Positions 29,041 through 38,301 are shown, numbered from the stretch's first letter. The stretch is DNA of 64,000 bases from Paenibacillus sp. JJ-223 (GCF_927798175.1 NZ_CAKMMP010000006.1:62001-126000), one strand, 5' to 3'. Notes: a model not told the origin generated them from the letters alone. Translations and numbers: made by a program.

Positions 29041-29108
29041 GAAAAAGGAAAAGGACAGGCCAAAGAACCGGCATGCGGCAGCATGCTGAATTCCTGGGCT
29101 CTGTCCTT
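29041..29108 (-). terminator. Riboswitch-controlled terminator in the gcvT leader
   Basis: On the minus strand AAGGACAG (29108-29101) pairs with CTGTCCTT (29058-29051), followed by TTCCTTTTT. The 5' arm abuts the second glycine aptamer, so glycine binding could change whether it forms. An inner GCATGC stem fills the loop. Confidence 0.65.
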
Positions 29109-29320
29109 GGTACCTGAGAGTTACCCCGTCGCAGATTGCGTCAGGTTTCCCCTTGGGTGATCAAAACGCCCTTCTTGGGCGAATGGATGCTCTCCAGAGT
29201 TGCGTCCCGTAAAAGTCCTTTTGCCTGAGAGATTCACCCGCCGCTTGTCGGGGGTTTACTCCTTCGGCGCCACCACGTACGATCCCGAAGCGGGACGGGG
29301 TGATCTCTCCCTTTACGTTC
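29105..29320 (-). ncRNA. Tandem glycine riboswitch (gcvT type)
   Basis: Two glycine aptamers in series. Read on the minus strand, the first has GGGAGAGATCACCCC ... GGTGAATCTCTCAGGCAAAAGGAC and the second has CTCTGGAGAGCATCC ... GGGGTAACTCTCAGGTACC-AAGGACAGAG. The paired GGAGAG and CTCTCAGG-CAAAAGGAC elements are the hallmark of the gcvT riboswitch. It senses glycine and turns on the cleavage system. Its own terminator lies just downstream. Confidence 0.95.
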
Positions 29321-29359
29321 ATCCGCGAATATTGCTTCTGTCAGTTGTTTCTCACCTCA

Positions 29360-29389
29360 ATTAAAACGCGTTAAAGCTATTTGTGTCAA
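29360..29389 (-). promoter_or_regulatory. Promoter of the gcvT riboswitch transcript
   Basis: On the minus strand a perfect TTGACA (29389-29384), an 18-bp spacer and TTTAAT (29365-29360). Confidence 0.65.
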
Positions 29390-29563
29390 GAACTATATCA
29401 TAAGAATAGAGAATAAAAGCGAATATTTATTTCTTTTGACCTTTTAATGTTCGTGTTTCCGACAAGGTAGCGATTCCATATCCAGTATATGATTGAATGC
29501 CTATAAAAAGGATGTCACTTTTTGGAGGGTGAAAAGAATATATTGTTAGGTATATTGACATTT

Positions 29564-29659
29564 ATGGCCGACATGTCATACGCTATGTTTTGGGAAAAAG
29601 GGAAGGTCAAGGAACGCATGCACTCCACTAATGAAAAAGCGAGGCGGATAACCAAATGA
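29564..29659 (+). CDS. Possible small ORF coupled to gcvH
   Basis: A 31-codon frame whose TGA overlaps the gcvH ATG (ATGA). The product is charged (MADMSYAMFWEKGKVKERMH, then a basic tail) and not recognised. Its own ribosome binding site is weak. A TTGACA lies just upstream at 29555-29560, which could equally mean the region is promoter. The rest of 29321-29655 holds the divergent promoters only. Confidence 0.25.
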   Translation: MADMSYAMFWEKGKVKERMHSTNEKARRITK

Positions 29660-30048
29660 GCGAATTGAGAAACGATTTCCTGTACAGTGAAGAACACGAA
29701 TGGGTGCAAACCGTCGGTGAAAATACTGTGCGTATAGGCATAACCGAATTCGCGCAGCATCAGCTGGGTGACATTGTGTTTGTTGAACTGCCTGACCTTG
29801 ACTCGAATGTGCAAGCGGAGGCAGGCATTGGAACGATCGAATCCGTAAAGACGGTTTCGGATCTGTTTGCGCCCGTGGGAGGAATCGTTGTGGCCGTAAA
29901 CGAGGCGCTGCAAGAGGCGCCGGAGCTGGTCAACACTTCTCCTTATGAAGAAGGCTGGATGGTTGAAATCCGCGTGGACGGCGATTTGAGCGCGGCGCTG
30001 TCAGGGCTGCTGGACGCGGATGCCTACCGGAAGCATACCGAAGAATAA
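29656..30048 (+). CDS. gcvH: Glycine cleavage system H protein
   Basis: Lipoyl carrier shuttling the aminomethyl group between P and T proteins. 130 residues with the lipoylated K65 in the conserved ESVKTVSDL motif, and GEITFFAQ-like hammerhead strands around it (RIGITEFAQHQLGDIVFVELPD). The ribosome binding site is GAGGCGG. It is divergent from gcvT and not covered by the glycine riboswitch, so it has separate control. Confidence 0.97.
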   Translation: MSELRNDFLYSEEHEWVQTVGENTVRIGITEFAQHQLGDIVFVELPDLDSNVQAEAGIGTIESVKTVSDLFAPVGGIVVAVNEALQEAPELVNTSPYEEGWMVEIRVDGDLSAALSGLLDADAYRKHTEE

Positions 30049-30119
30049 TCGTTTGCACTAATTTACGTATTATTACTGAAAATATAAGTGTATATTTCAT
30101 GGGTTTGAAAAGCCGATGC

Positions 30120-30145
30120 GGCCAAGCTGCCGCTTGGCTTTTTTG
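30120..30145 (+). terminator. gcvH terminator
   Basis: GCCAAGC and GCTTGGC arms with a 4-base loop, followed by TTTTTT. Confidence 0.85.
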
Positions 30146-30323
30146 CGTTGTTTAAGGGGAAAGTTTGAAAGGGTGTATCTCTTGTGCCTCTTAAAAAACA
30201 CTGTTTTTTTATATTATGCATTCTTGTTTTAATAAGCCAGGGCTATGATTGGGCATGATACATAGAAGAATTGGTACGTTGCTGTTGAACTTGCGACAAC
30301 GCAAAACAGATCCAATTTAAATC

Positions 30324-30345
30324 TTGTCATCAACGTTCATGACGG
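30324..30345 (+). promoter_or_regulatory. Candidate MtlR operator
   Basis: The inverted repeat TTGTCAT-N8-ATGACGG resembles the B. subtilis MtlR site (TTGNCACA-N4-TGTGNCAA) and lies 18 bp upstream of the proposed mtlA -35 box, where an activator would act. Confidence 0.45.
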
Positions 30346-30363
30346 GAGTTGATTTTCATTTCG

Positions 30364-30392
30364 TTGTAAGGGATACCGTTTTCATTTAGTAT
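30364..30392 (+). promoter_or_regulatory. Candidate mtlA promoter with cre in the spacer
   Basis: TTGTAA (30364-30369), 17-bp spacer, TAGTAT (30387-30392). GGGATACCGTTTTCAT at 30370-30385 fits the cre consensus with two mismatches and fills the spacer, so CcpA binding would block polymerase. The rest of the 30049-30496 gap contains AT-rich DNA with no gene. Confidence 0.45.
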
Positions 30393-30496
30393 GAACTTGA
30401 AAATCACGAATACAGGATTTGTACCTTTATTCATCTGAACTGCGTGTTGATATGTTCAGTCGAGTCAAGGTTTAACATGTTGAGGAGGTTATCAAT

Positions 30497-31960
30497 ATGA
30501 GTTCAGTGGACGCAAAGTCCGGGAAAGCCGAAGGACTGCGGGTAGGCGTGCAAAAGTTCGGACGTTTCCTGAGCGGCATGGTTATGCCGAACATGGGTGC
30601 ATTTATCGCATGGGGCTTGATCACGGCTTTATTCATACCGAAGGGTTGGTTCCCTAACGCCGATTTTGCGCAGCTCGTTGATCCGATGATCAAATATTTG
30701 CTGCCATTGCTGATCGGTTATACGGGCGGCACGATGGTGCATGGCACGCGCGGGGGCGTCGTCGGTTCGATTATGACCATAGGCGTCATCGTGGGCAGCG
30801 ACATTCCGATGTTTCTTGGCGCAATGATCGCAGGTCCGCTTGCGGCTTGGATCATCAAACAGTTTGACAAAGCCGTTGAAGGCAAGATCAAATCCGGTTT
30901 TGAAATGTTGGTCAACAACTTCTCTGCCGGTATTATTGGCGGAATTCTGGCCTTGATCGCCCTGAAAGGGATCGGTCCTCTGATCGAAGCGTTGAGCAAA
31001 GTTTTGTCAGCGGGTGTTCAAGGATTGATGGATCTGGGCTTGCTGCCACTCGTCAACCTGATCATCGAGCCGGGAAAAGTGCTCTTCCTGAACAATGCCA
31101 TTAACCACGGGATTTTGACGCCTTTGGGAACGGATCAGGCTAGAGATCTCGGTCAATCCATACTGTTTATGCTGGAATCAAATCCGGGTCCCGGACTTGG
31201 TATCTTGCTGGCATATTGCTTCTTTGGCCGTGGTTCTGCGAAATCTTCGGCTCCAGGTGCTGCCATCATCCATTTCTTTGGCGGGATTCACGAAATTTAT
31301 TTCCCTTACATCCTGATGAGACCGATCCTAATCCTGGCCACTATTGCGGGTGGCGTCGCTGGAACGCTGACGTTCATGTTGACGGGTGCGGGACTCGTAT
31401 CCGCTCCATCTCCAGGAAGTATCATCGCCTATTTCTTGTTGACACCTAAGGGCGGGTACGTTCCGATGTTGGCAGGCGTAATCATTGCAGCGGTCGTTTC
31501 CTTCCTGGTTGCTGCCGTTCTGCTCAAAACGGGCAAACAAAAAGACGAGGATTTGGAAGCTGCATCCAACCGGATGAAAGAAATGAAAAATCAAGGCAAG
31601 ACGGCGAACGAAACCGTAGCCAACGACAACCGTGAAGCAGACCGTGCGGCAGACATCGGGGCTTCCGCAGTGAAGAAAGATGTCAACAAAATCGTGTTCT
31701 CGTGCGACGCGGGAATGGGATCAAGCGCGATGGGTGCTTCGATTTTGCGGAAGAAAATGAAGCAGGCCGGTGTGGACGTGAACGTCACCAATACGGCGAT
31801 CAGCGAAATTCCGCAGGATGCGGATATCGTCATTACGCAAAAAACGCTGACCGACCGGGCCAAAACGGTCGCGCCGAACGCGGAGCACATCTCCATTGAA
31901 AACTTCCTGAAGAGCCCGGAATACGAGGCACTGGTTGAACGCCTCAAATCCAATTCCTGA
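30497..31960 (+). CDS. mtlA: PTS mannitol transporter subunit IICB
   Basis: Transports mannitol and phosphorylates it to mannitol-1-phosphate. Of the 487 residues, about 1-345 form the IIC membrane domain with MPNMGAFIAWGLITALFIP and GGIHEIYFPYILMRP, typical of MtlA. A charged linker follows, then the IIB domain from about 395 with the phosphocysteine in IVFSCDAGMGSS. The IIA domain is separate (mtlF). A GGAGG site precedes the ATG. Confidence 0.96.
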   Translation: MSSVDAKSGKAEGLRVGVQKFGRFLSGMVMPNMGAFIAWGLITALFIPKGWFPNADFAQLVDPMIKYLLPLLIGYTGGTMVHGTRGGVVGSIMTIGVIVGSDIPMFLGAMIAGPLAAWIIKQFDKAVEGKIKSGFEMLVNNFSAGIIGGILALIALKGIGPLIEALSKVLSAGVQGLMDLGLLPLVNLIIEPGKVLFLNNAINHGILTPLGTDQARDLGQSILFMLESNPGPGLGILLAYCFFGRGSAKSSAPGAAIIHFFGGIHEIYFPYILMRPILILATIAGGVAGTLTFMLTGAGLVSAPSPGSIIAYFLLTPKGGYVPMLAGVIIAAVVSFLVAAVLLKTGKQKDEDLEAASNRMKEMKNQGKTANETVANDNREADRAADIGASAVKKDVNKIVFSCDAGMGSSAMGASILRKKMKQAGVDVNVTNTAISEIPQDADIVITQKTLTDRAKTVAPNAEHISIENFLKSPEYEALVERLKSNS

Positions 31961-31974
31961 ACGGAACCACAACA

Positions 31975-34056
31975 ATGAATATTTCGAAGCGGCAACGCGA
32001 GATTTTGGAATTTCTCCTGCAGCAGACCAAAGAAGTGACCGCCGGGGACATCGCGGCCCGGATCAATGTGAGCACCAGAACGATATTGAGGGAACTTAGC
32101 GCATTGGAAGAAAAACTGGTCTCTTACGGGGTCGAAATCAAAAAAAAATCCGGGATCGGCATCTATTTAGATGCAGATCCCTCCTGTCTTTCACGGCTAA
32201 GACAACAGCTGTTTCAAGTCGAGCCGATGGAATGGACGCCCGAAGAGCGCAAAATTTACGCGCTCAGCCTGCTTCTGGACGATAATCAAGAGCCCATTAA
32301 GCTGCTCGCGATCGCATCCGATTTGAAAGTCACCGTCGTAACGGTCAGCCACGATCTCGATGAATTGCAATCATGGATCGAGGAGCAGGGACTCGTTCTG
32401 GTGAGAAGACGTGGATACGGCGTGGAAATTACCGGGAGCGAATCTTATATCCGTCGAGCAATGGTGGAACTTGCCATGGAGCATTTGGACGAATCGGATC
32501 TGTTCGGCGCCCGATCGGAGCACACCAACTCCAAGGCAAACAGCAAGCTGCTCGAAATCATCGGGCATGATCATGTATTGAAAGTAGAAAACGCCTTATG
32601 GCAGCCCGATATCGAATGGCTGGAGAACATGCCTGAGCGCCAGTACATGAGATTGCTGCTGCAATTGTCGGTGATGGCGGCCCGTGTCAACAAAGGCCGT
32701 GCGATCGAGAACGATATGCCGCACGTACAGATCCCTGAAGACAGTGTTCCGGAATACATGGCTTTGCGTCTCTGCACCATTCTTGCCAGTGAACTGGGCA
32801 TCGAACTCGATTTGGCGGAGCGGAAATACGTTCACGGCCTGCTGATCGAAGCCAGGCAATTGATGCATACCACCCGGCTGCTGCCGGTGGATGATCTGCT
32901 TGTGCTTGACCGGGTCGTTTCGCTGATCGACAGCATGGAGAAGATCACGCATTACGATTTTCATGAAGACCGGCTGCTGCGCGAAGGTTTGATTGCCCAT
33001 ATGGAGCCTGTTCTGGAACGAATCGAAGGGCGGCAGCTGATCCGCAACCCTTTATTGCAGCAAATCCGTCAGGATTACGAAGCCTTGTTCGCGGACGTTA
33101 AACGAGCGGTGAATCAAGCTTGGCATGGCATTGAAGTACCTGATGAGGAAATCGGTTTTTTGGTCATGCATTTTGGAGCTTCCATTGAACGGTTGCGGAC
33201 GCTGAAGCGCGAGGTCAGAGCCGTCATTGTGTGCACCAGCGGCATCGGATCGTCGCGCATGCTCTCAAGCAGGCTCGCCAAGGAAATTCCCGAAATTCGC
33301 ATTGTGGACAGCGTGTCTTGGTACGAAGCGGCCCGAATTCCTAAGGAGCAGTACGATCTCGTATTGTCGACCGTGGATTTGCCGATGGAAAAGCACCAAT
33401 ACTACAAAGTCAGTCCGCTGTTGACCGGCGAGGAAAGCGAACAGCTTCGGCATTTTATCAAAACGACGACGCTGCAGCGGGAACACAGCCCGCCTTCAAG
33501 CGGGCATTCCCCTGTCGTTCGCGAAACGCAGTGGTCAGGACTTGAGGCCATGCTGGTAGAGATCGTGCGAATCATCGGCGAGTTCCAGGTATTTCCGTTG
33601 GACAATAAGGGCCTGGAATTGGATGAAACAGTCTATGCCATGTGCAAAATACAGCATGAGCGCGGCGTGCTTCAAGCTCCGCACAAAGTAACCAAATTGC
33701 TGGAGGCCCGTGAAAAAGCAGGCAGCCAGAAAATTCCGGGCACTTCGCTTGCCTTGTTTCACACGCGCAGCGAAGGCATCTACAGGGCAACGATCAGCTT
33801 GTTTCAACTGACGCAGCCGCTGCTGATGTCCGAAGACGACCCGGAAGGCGTCAGCCACGTCTTGCTGATGCTGGGCCCTTGGGAGCTGTCGAAGGAAAGC
33901 CTGGAGGTGCTTAGCGAAATCAGCGCCCTGCTTCTGCAGGAAGAAATGATCGAATTGTTGGAAAAAGGGAACAGGGATGATCTCATTCATTATCTTTCCC
34001 GTGAACTGGTCGGATTTTATCGCAGCAAAACCGAAATTGGAGGGCAACAACCATGA
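31975..34056 (+). CDS. mtlR: Mannitol operon activator MtlR
   Basis: A PTS-controlled activator of 693 residues. Order: N-terminal winged helix-turn-helix (VTAGDIAARINVSTRTILRELSALE), a second helix-turn-helix near 100-150, two PRDs (about 190-400), a IIB(Gat)-like domain with the cysteine near residue 420 in IVCTSGIGSS, and a IIA-like domain with a His in ALFHTRSEG. Phosphorylation by HPr and by the mannitol PTS sets its activity in related bacteria. It sits between mtlA and mtlF, as in Geobacillus. Confidence 0.94.
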   Translation: MNISKRQREILEFLLQQTKEVTAGDIAARINVSTRTILRELSALEEKLVSYGVEIKKKSGIGIYLDADPSCLSRLRQQLFQVEPMEWTPEERKIYALSLLLDDNQEPIKLLAIASDLKVTVVTVSHDLDELQSWIEEQGLVLVRRRGYGVEITGSESYIRRAMVELAMEHLDESDLFGARSEHTNSKANSKLLEIIGHDHVLKVENALWQPDIEWLENMPERQYMRLLLQLSVMAARVNKGRAIENDMPHVQIPEDSVPEYMALRLCTILASELGIELDLAERKYVHGLLIEARQLMHTTRLLPVDDLLVLDRVVSLIDSMEKITHYDFHEDRLLREGLIAHMEPVLERIEGRQLIRNPLLQQIRQDYEALFADVKRAVNQAWHGIEVPDEEIGFLVMHFGASIERLRTLKREVRAVIVCTSGIGSSRMLSSRLAKEIPEIRIVDSVSWYEAARIPKEQYDLVLSTVDLPMEKHQYYKVSPLLTGEESEQLRHFIKTTTLQREHSPPSSGHSPVVRETQWSGLEAMLVEIVRIIGEFQVFPLDNKGLELDETVYAMCKIQHERGVLQAPHKVTKLLEAREKAGSQKIPGTSLALFHTRSEGIYRATISLFQLTQPLLMSEDDPEGVSHVLLMLGPWELSKESLEVLSEISALLLQEEMIELLEKGNRDDLIHYLSRELVGFYRSKTEIGGQQP

Positions 34057-34487
34057 GTATTTTAACGACAGACAAAGTCGTCCTGAACGCGACGGCGCAA
34101 GATAAATATGAAGCGATTCGCATGGCCGGGCAAGTGCTGAAAAATGCTGGCCACATTACGGCGGAGTACATCGACAAAATGCTGGAGCGAGAAGAGATCG
34201 TATCGACGTACGTCGGTAACGGGCTTGCCATTCCGCATGGCACGAAGGAATCGAAAGGATTTATTTTGTCCACCGGCATCTCGGTTATTCAATTCCCGCA
34301 AGGTGTTGACTTTGGCGACGAGAAAGCATACATGGTCATCGGCATCGCCGCGCAAGGCGGAGACCACATGGAAATACTGACCAGCATCGCGGTCATTTGT
34401 GCAGAAGAAGAAAATATGGAGATTCTGCGCCATGCCAAAACGGCCGAAGAAATCATCACTCTTCTTGAAAGCGAAATGGAACTATGA
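34053..34487 (+). CDS. mtlF: PTS mannitol subunit IIA
   Basis: 144 residues. Passes phosphate from HPr to the IIB domain of MtlA. The phosphohistidine is in GNGLAIPHGTKESK. It overlaps mtlR and mtlD by 4 bases on each side, so translation of the three genes is coupled. Confidence 0.96.
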   Translation: MSILTTDKVVLNATAQDKYEAIRMAGQVLKNAGHITAEYIDKMLEREEIVSTYVGNGLAIPHGTKESKGFILSTGISVIQFPQGVDFGDEKAYMVIGIAAQGGDHMEILTSIAVICAEEENMEILRHAKTAEEIITLLESEMEL

Positions 34488-35629
34488 AGGCATTACATTT
34501 TGGTGCAGGCAACATTGGACGGGGCTTTATCGGGCTGATCCTTTCCCGTGCAGGCTATGAGGTCGTTTTTTCGGACGTGAACCAAGGGCTTGTGTCCACG
34601 CTGCAGCAGCGCAAACAGTACACGGTGGAATTGGCGAACGAATCCAAAGACACGGAAACGGTCACCCATGTTGATGCTATCGACGGGACCAACCTGGACA
34701 CCGTTGCGGAAACGGTGGCGGAAGCGGACCTTGTCACCACTGCCGTTGGCGTTAACATTTTGAAACATATTGCACCGGGTATTGCCAAAGGACTCGAAAA
34801 GCGGCTGGGCAAAGGCGGAGCGATCGAACCGCTGCACATCATCGCTTGCGAGAATGCGATCGGTGCCAGCACGCAGCTGAAAGACCATGTCTATTCGCTG
34901 CTGGAGGAGTCCACCCGACGCTTGGCAGACCAATATGTTTACTTCCCGGATTCCGCTGTGGACCGGATCGTTCCGATTCAGCATCATGAGGATCCGCTGC
35001 ATGTTCAGGTAGAGCCTTTCTATGAATGGGTCGTGAATCGTTCACAGATGTCTCCTGCCCTCAACCCGATTGAAGGTGTCATGTATGTGGAGGATCTGGA
35101 ACCGTACATCGAGCGCAAGCTGTTCACCGTAAACACGGGACATTGTGTTGCGGCTTATATCGGCAACGTCTACGGTTACGACACCATTCAGCAAGCCATT
35201 GCCGACGAGAAGGTCCGGTCCATCGTGCATGGTGCTTTGCAGGAGACGGGAAATGTGCTTGTGAAACGGTTTGGGTTCGATGCCGAGGAACACGGGAAAT
35301 ATATTTCGAAAATATTGGATCGTTTCCGCAATCCGTACCTTACGGACGAAGTCTCGCGCGTAGGAAGATCTCCGCTGCGCAAATTGTCCCCGAACGATCG
35401 GCTCGTACGCCCGGCTACCCAGGCTTACGAATACGGAATGGAGACCGTGCATTTGGCCATGGGTATGGCAGCGGCCTGCAAATTTGACGTGGCTGAGGAC
35501 CCGGAAGCCGTCGAACTTCAAGGCCTGATTCGCCAAAAAGGCGTTGCTGCTGCGCTGAGCCAGGTGACATCCCTGGACGAATCCCATCCGGTGCTGCAAC
35601 AGGCCGTGAAGTACCACTCTGAAATGTAA
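34484..35629 (+). CDS. mtlD: Mannitol-1-phosphate 5-dehydrogenase
   Basis: Oxidises mannitol-1-phosphate to fructose-6-phosphate with NAD. 381 residues starting with the Rossmann motif HFGAGNIGRGFIG. The polyol dehydrogenase signature with catalytic Lys and His is in ERKLFTVNTGHCVAAYIG. Last gene of the mannitol operon, followed by a strong terminator. Confidence 0.97.
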   Translation: MKALHFGAGNIGRGFIGLILSRAGYEVVFSDVNQGLVSTLQQRKQYTVELANESKDTETVTHVDAIDGTNLDTVAETVAEADLVTTAVGVNILKHIAPGIAKGLEKRLGKGGAIEPLHIIACENAIGASTQLKDHVYSLLEESTRRLADQYVYFPDSAVDRIVPIQHHEDPLHVQVEPFYEWVVNRSQMSPALNPIEGVMYVEDLEPYIERKLFTVNTGHCVAAYIGNVYGYDTIQQAIADEKVRSIVHGALQETGNVLVKRFGFDAEEHGKYISKILDRFRNPYLTDEVSRVGRSPLRKLSPNDRLVRPATQAYEYGMETVHLAMGMAAACKFDVAEDPEAVELQGLIRQKGVAAALSQVTSLDESHPVLQQAVKYHSEM

Positions 35630-35673
35630 CGTTCAATCAAGAGAGGACTGCTTGGAGCAGTTCATTTCAAACC

Positions 35674-35719
35674 AAAAGGAGCGAACCACCCCGGATGATC
35701 GGGGCGATTCGCTCCTTTT
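35674..35719 (+). terminator. mtl operon terminator
   Basis: AAAAGGAGCGAA and CCCCG pair with CGGGG and TTCGCTCCTTTT around a 6-base loop. Confidence 0.85.
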
Positions 35720-35803
35720 GTCATGCTTGAATTCTTCGAGACCACTCTTGGCGAGAGATTCCCCTTGTCGAGTAAACATTCAGACTAAGGGCATATGCTT
35801 CGT

Positions 35804-36043
35804 TCATGCGTTGGCACGCTTGGTATAATCTTCGACGCACCGCTGACAGATGCAGGACTTCCTGCGCTGCGCGGGCGGAATGCGATCCAGAATGCCTTCC
35901 GGAAATTCGGCGGCCTTGCACCAGCATTCCTCATGAGGCCGGCCTGCCGCGTACGTGCATCCGTTGGCTTCGCCGCACAACGGGCAGGTCAAAGCATTGG
36001 CTATGCGCAGGTTGTCGTGCACGGAGCCCGATTCCAAACTCAT
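35804..36043 (-). CDS. Cysteine-rich CWC family protein
   Basis: A 79-residue protein with three Cys pairs or clusters (CPLCGEANGC, ECWCK, CICQRC), matching the small Cys_rich_CWC family, presumably zinc-binding. The function of the family is unknown. AGAGGGG precedes the ATG. It lies on the minus strand downstream of the MutS2-like gene with a 50-base gap and may be cotranscribed with it. Confidence 0.75.
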   Translation of the reverse strand: MSLESGSVHDNLRIANALTCPLCGEANGCTYAAGRPHEECWCKAAEFPEGILDRIPPAQRRKSCICQRCVEDYTKRANA

Positions 36044-36096
36044 GGGCAGCCCCTCTTTCTAATAGCGTTCCTTTCCCCAGTATAACAGCTTCGGCT

Positions 36097-38223
36097 TCAA
36101 TGTTCAGGAGGCGTTTCGATGATCAATCCATCCACGTGTTTTCTCGCCATCTGTTTACGTTTTTTTCGGTTCTCTTTGGTATCCAGCACGATGTCGAGAT
36201 CGTAGTGATCCAGATCGGGATAGAGCTCTTCCGCAGCGATGTGCAGCGTCAGCCGTTTTTTGTGGATTTTGATTTTGTTTCCGCGCATCAACACACCGAT
36301 GTTTCCGCGTTTGTCCTCCGTTTCGTACACTGTGCCCGTCTCGTTCAAATAGGCCGCGAATACACGGTCGCCTTTTCTGAATGCTTTGGTCCGGTGAGTG
36401 GATTCAGATTCATCCGAGTCCGAGGCTGGCTGTGCATTGGTCCGCTCGGGAACGGCGGCATCCCATTTCGAAGGTCGCTTGGCATGCTGCGGCCCTGCTC
36501 CAGTCTGAGACCGCGCCGGGATTGGAGCGAAGGCGGACGTCTGCCCGGAGGCGTGAGGGTCCGGATGCCCCAAGCCCTGCTGAGAAAAACGTTGTGCTTC
36601 CTGAACGGAACGCTGATCGCCTGGTTGGCTTCCTGAACGGGGGCGAATGGAATCCATTTCTTGTTCAGATACATCTCGTCGTTCCTTTTTCTCCGTTATT
36701 CCATGAGAAGAAACCGCTTTGGAACGTTCGATGATGCGTTCCGGCATGCCAAGCTTTTGCGCGATGGCGTAGGCGTAACTTTCGCCCGCTTCTCCGATCC
36801 GCAGCCGGTAAAGGGGCTGAAGGGAGACGGTATCGAATTCCATGCGCGCATTTTCGAATCCAGGCGTCGCCGCAGCGAAATGTTTGATCTCGCCGAAGTG
36901 GGTCGTTGCCACAACGGTGGCTCCCCGGCGGTGAAGCTCTTCAAGCATGGCAATGGACAACCCGACGCCTTCGCCGGGATCCGTACCGGAAGCCATCTCG
37001 TCGATCAATACCAGCGTGGATGGGCCGGCTTGCTCCAGAATGCCGATCATGTTCCGAATGTGGGCGGAGAAGGTGCTGAGCGCCTGTTCCATGCTTTGTC
37101 CGTCTCCAATATCTACCGCCATCTCTTCAAAGACGGCCATCTCGCTGCCTTCCGCAACAGGGACGAGCAGACCCGACTGCATCATGAGCGTAAGCAAGCC
37201 GAGCGTTTTGAGCGCGACCGTTTTGCCGCCCGTGTTCGGACCGGTGATGATCAGCGACGAGTAACTGTCCCCGATGGAGAAATCCAGCGGAACCATGGAT
37301 GTGCCCATTAACGGATGTCTTGCCTGCAGCAAACGGGTGCGCCCCTCAGTATTGACTCGCACGACTACGCCGTCCACGCTTGCGGCAAATTTGGCTTTGG
37401 CAAACAGAAAATCCAGTATGCCTACCGTATCCACGTTAAGCTTGATCTCGTGGCTGTAGGATTCGGCCAGCGCGGTCAGGTCTCCCAATATTTTCATCTC
37501 TTCCCGCGATTCTTCCGTCTGAAGCGAAGACAGCTCCATTTGCAGTCCGACCAGCTCGGCAGGTTCGATGTAAACGGTTTGGCCGCTGCCGGACTCATCC
37601 AGCACGCTGCCCTTCACCTGTTTGCGGAACTCCTTTTTGATCGGCAGCACTGCCCTGCCGTTCCGTTGGCTGATGACATGCTCCTGCATGATCGAGCGGT
37701 GTTTGCTTACCAGCGCGTCCAGCTTTCGTTTCATGCGTTCGCTGCTGACAGCCATTTTTTTGCGGATGCGGGCCAGTTCCTTGCTGGCATGGTCCTGGAT
37801 GCGCCCGGCGTGGATGGAGCGTTCAATCTCGCCCAGCAGCTGCTCCATTTGCATCATGGAGGCCGCATAACGGCTGACCGTAGGCGCAACCCCCGCTTTG
37901 CCCTCCATGTATTTCATCAGTTGGGCGCAGCTTCGCAGAAACTGGGCCAGATGACCGAAATCCTGTTCGTTGAACAAATATCCGGTACCAAGCAAATTCA
38001 TGATGGTCTCCATGCCATCGAGTGAAGGGATGGGCACACTTGCTCCGTAACGGATCAAGGCAACGGCTTCGTCTGCCTCCCCAAGTCGTATTTGGATCAT
38101 GCGGGCATCGGCGATCGGTTTCATGTCCTGGGCGTGCTTTCTGCCGAGATAGGACAGGGCACAGCTGGAAACGAGCTGTTGAATTCGATGATAATCAAGA
38201 CGCTGCAGCGTTTGTTCTTTCAT
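36097..38223 (-). CDS. MutS2-like ATPase lacking the Smr domain
   Basis: 708 residues from the ATG at 38223, which has GAGGAGAG upstream (the open frame continues 51 codons further without one). The N-terminal half is the MutS2 core and clamp helices (about 1-300). The ATPase has Walker A GPNTGGKT at 328-335, Walker B LVLIDEMASGTDP and the VATTHFGEIK motif. A Pro/Ser/Gln-rich linker follows, then a KOW-like domain (KGDRVFAAYLNETGTVYETEDKRGNIGVLM). The C-terminal Smr nuclease domain of normal MutS2 is absent; instead it ends in a basic KENRKKRKQMARKHVDG region. B. subtilis MutS2 acts on collided ribosomes and related proteins affect recombination; which applies to this short paralogue is unknown. 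A long structured leader precedes it. Confidence 0.88.
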   Translation of the reverse strand: MKEQTLQRLDYHRIQQLVSSCALSYLGRKHAQDMKPIADARMIQIRLGEADEAVALIRYGASVPIPSLDGMETIMNLLGTGYLFNEQDFGHLAQFLRSCAQLMKYMEGKAGVAPTVSRYAASMMQMEQLLGEIERSIHAGRIQDHASKELARIRKKMAVSSERMKRKLDALVSKHRSIMQEHVISQRNGRAVLPIKKEFRKQVKGSVLDESGSGQTVYIEPAELVGLQMELSSLQTEESREEMKILGDLTALAESYSHEIKLNVDTVGILDFLFAKAKFAASVDGVVVRVNTEGRTRLLQARHPLMGTSMVPLDFSIGDSYSSLIITGPNTGGKTVALKTLGLLTLMMQSGLLVPVAEGSEMAVFEEMAVDIGDGQSMEQALSTFSAHIRNMIGILEQAGPSTLVLIDEMASGTDPGEGVGLSIAMLEELHRRGATVVATTHFGEIKHFAAATPGFENARMEFDTVSLQPLYRLRIGEAGESYAYAIAQKLGMPERIIERSKAVSSHGITEKKERRDVSEQEMDSIRPRSGSQPGDQRSVQEAQRFSQQGLGHPDPHASGQTSAFAPIPARSQTGAGPQHAKRPSKWDAAVPERTNAQPASDSDESESTHRTKAFRKGDRVFAAYLNETGTVYETEDKRGNIGVLMRGNKIKIHKKRLTLHIAAEELYPDLDHYDLDIVLDTKENRKKRKQMARKHVDGLIIETPPEH

Positions 38224-38301
38224 AAGGGAATCTCTCCTCAGTATAGATTTGGTATCCTCACTCGTTTTCGCATCACGGTGCAAGGTTTGGCCCGGAAACG
38301 C

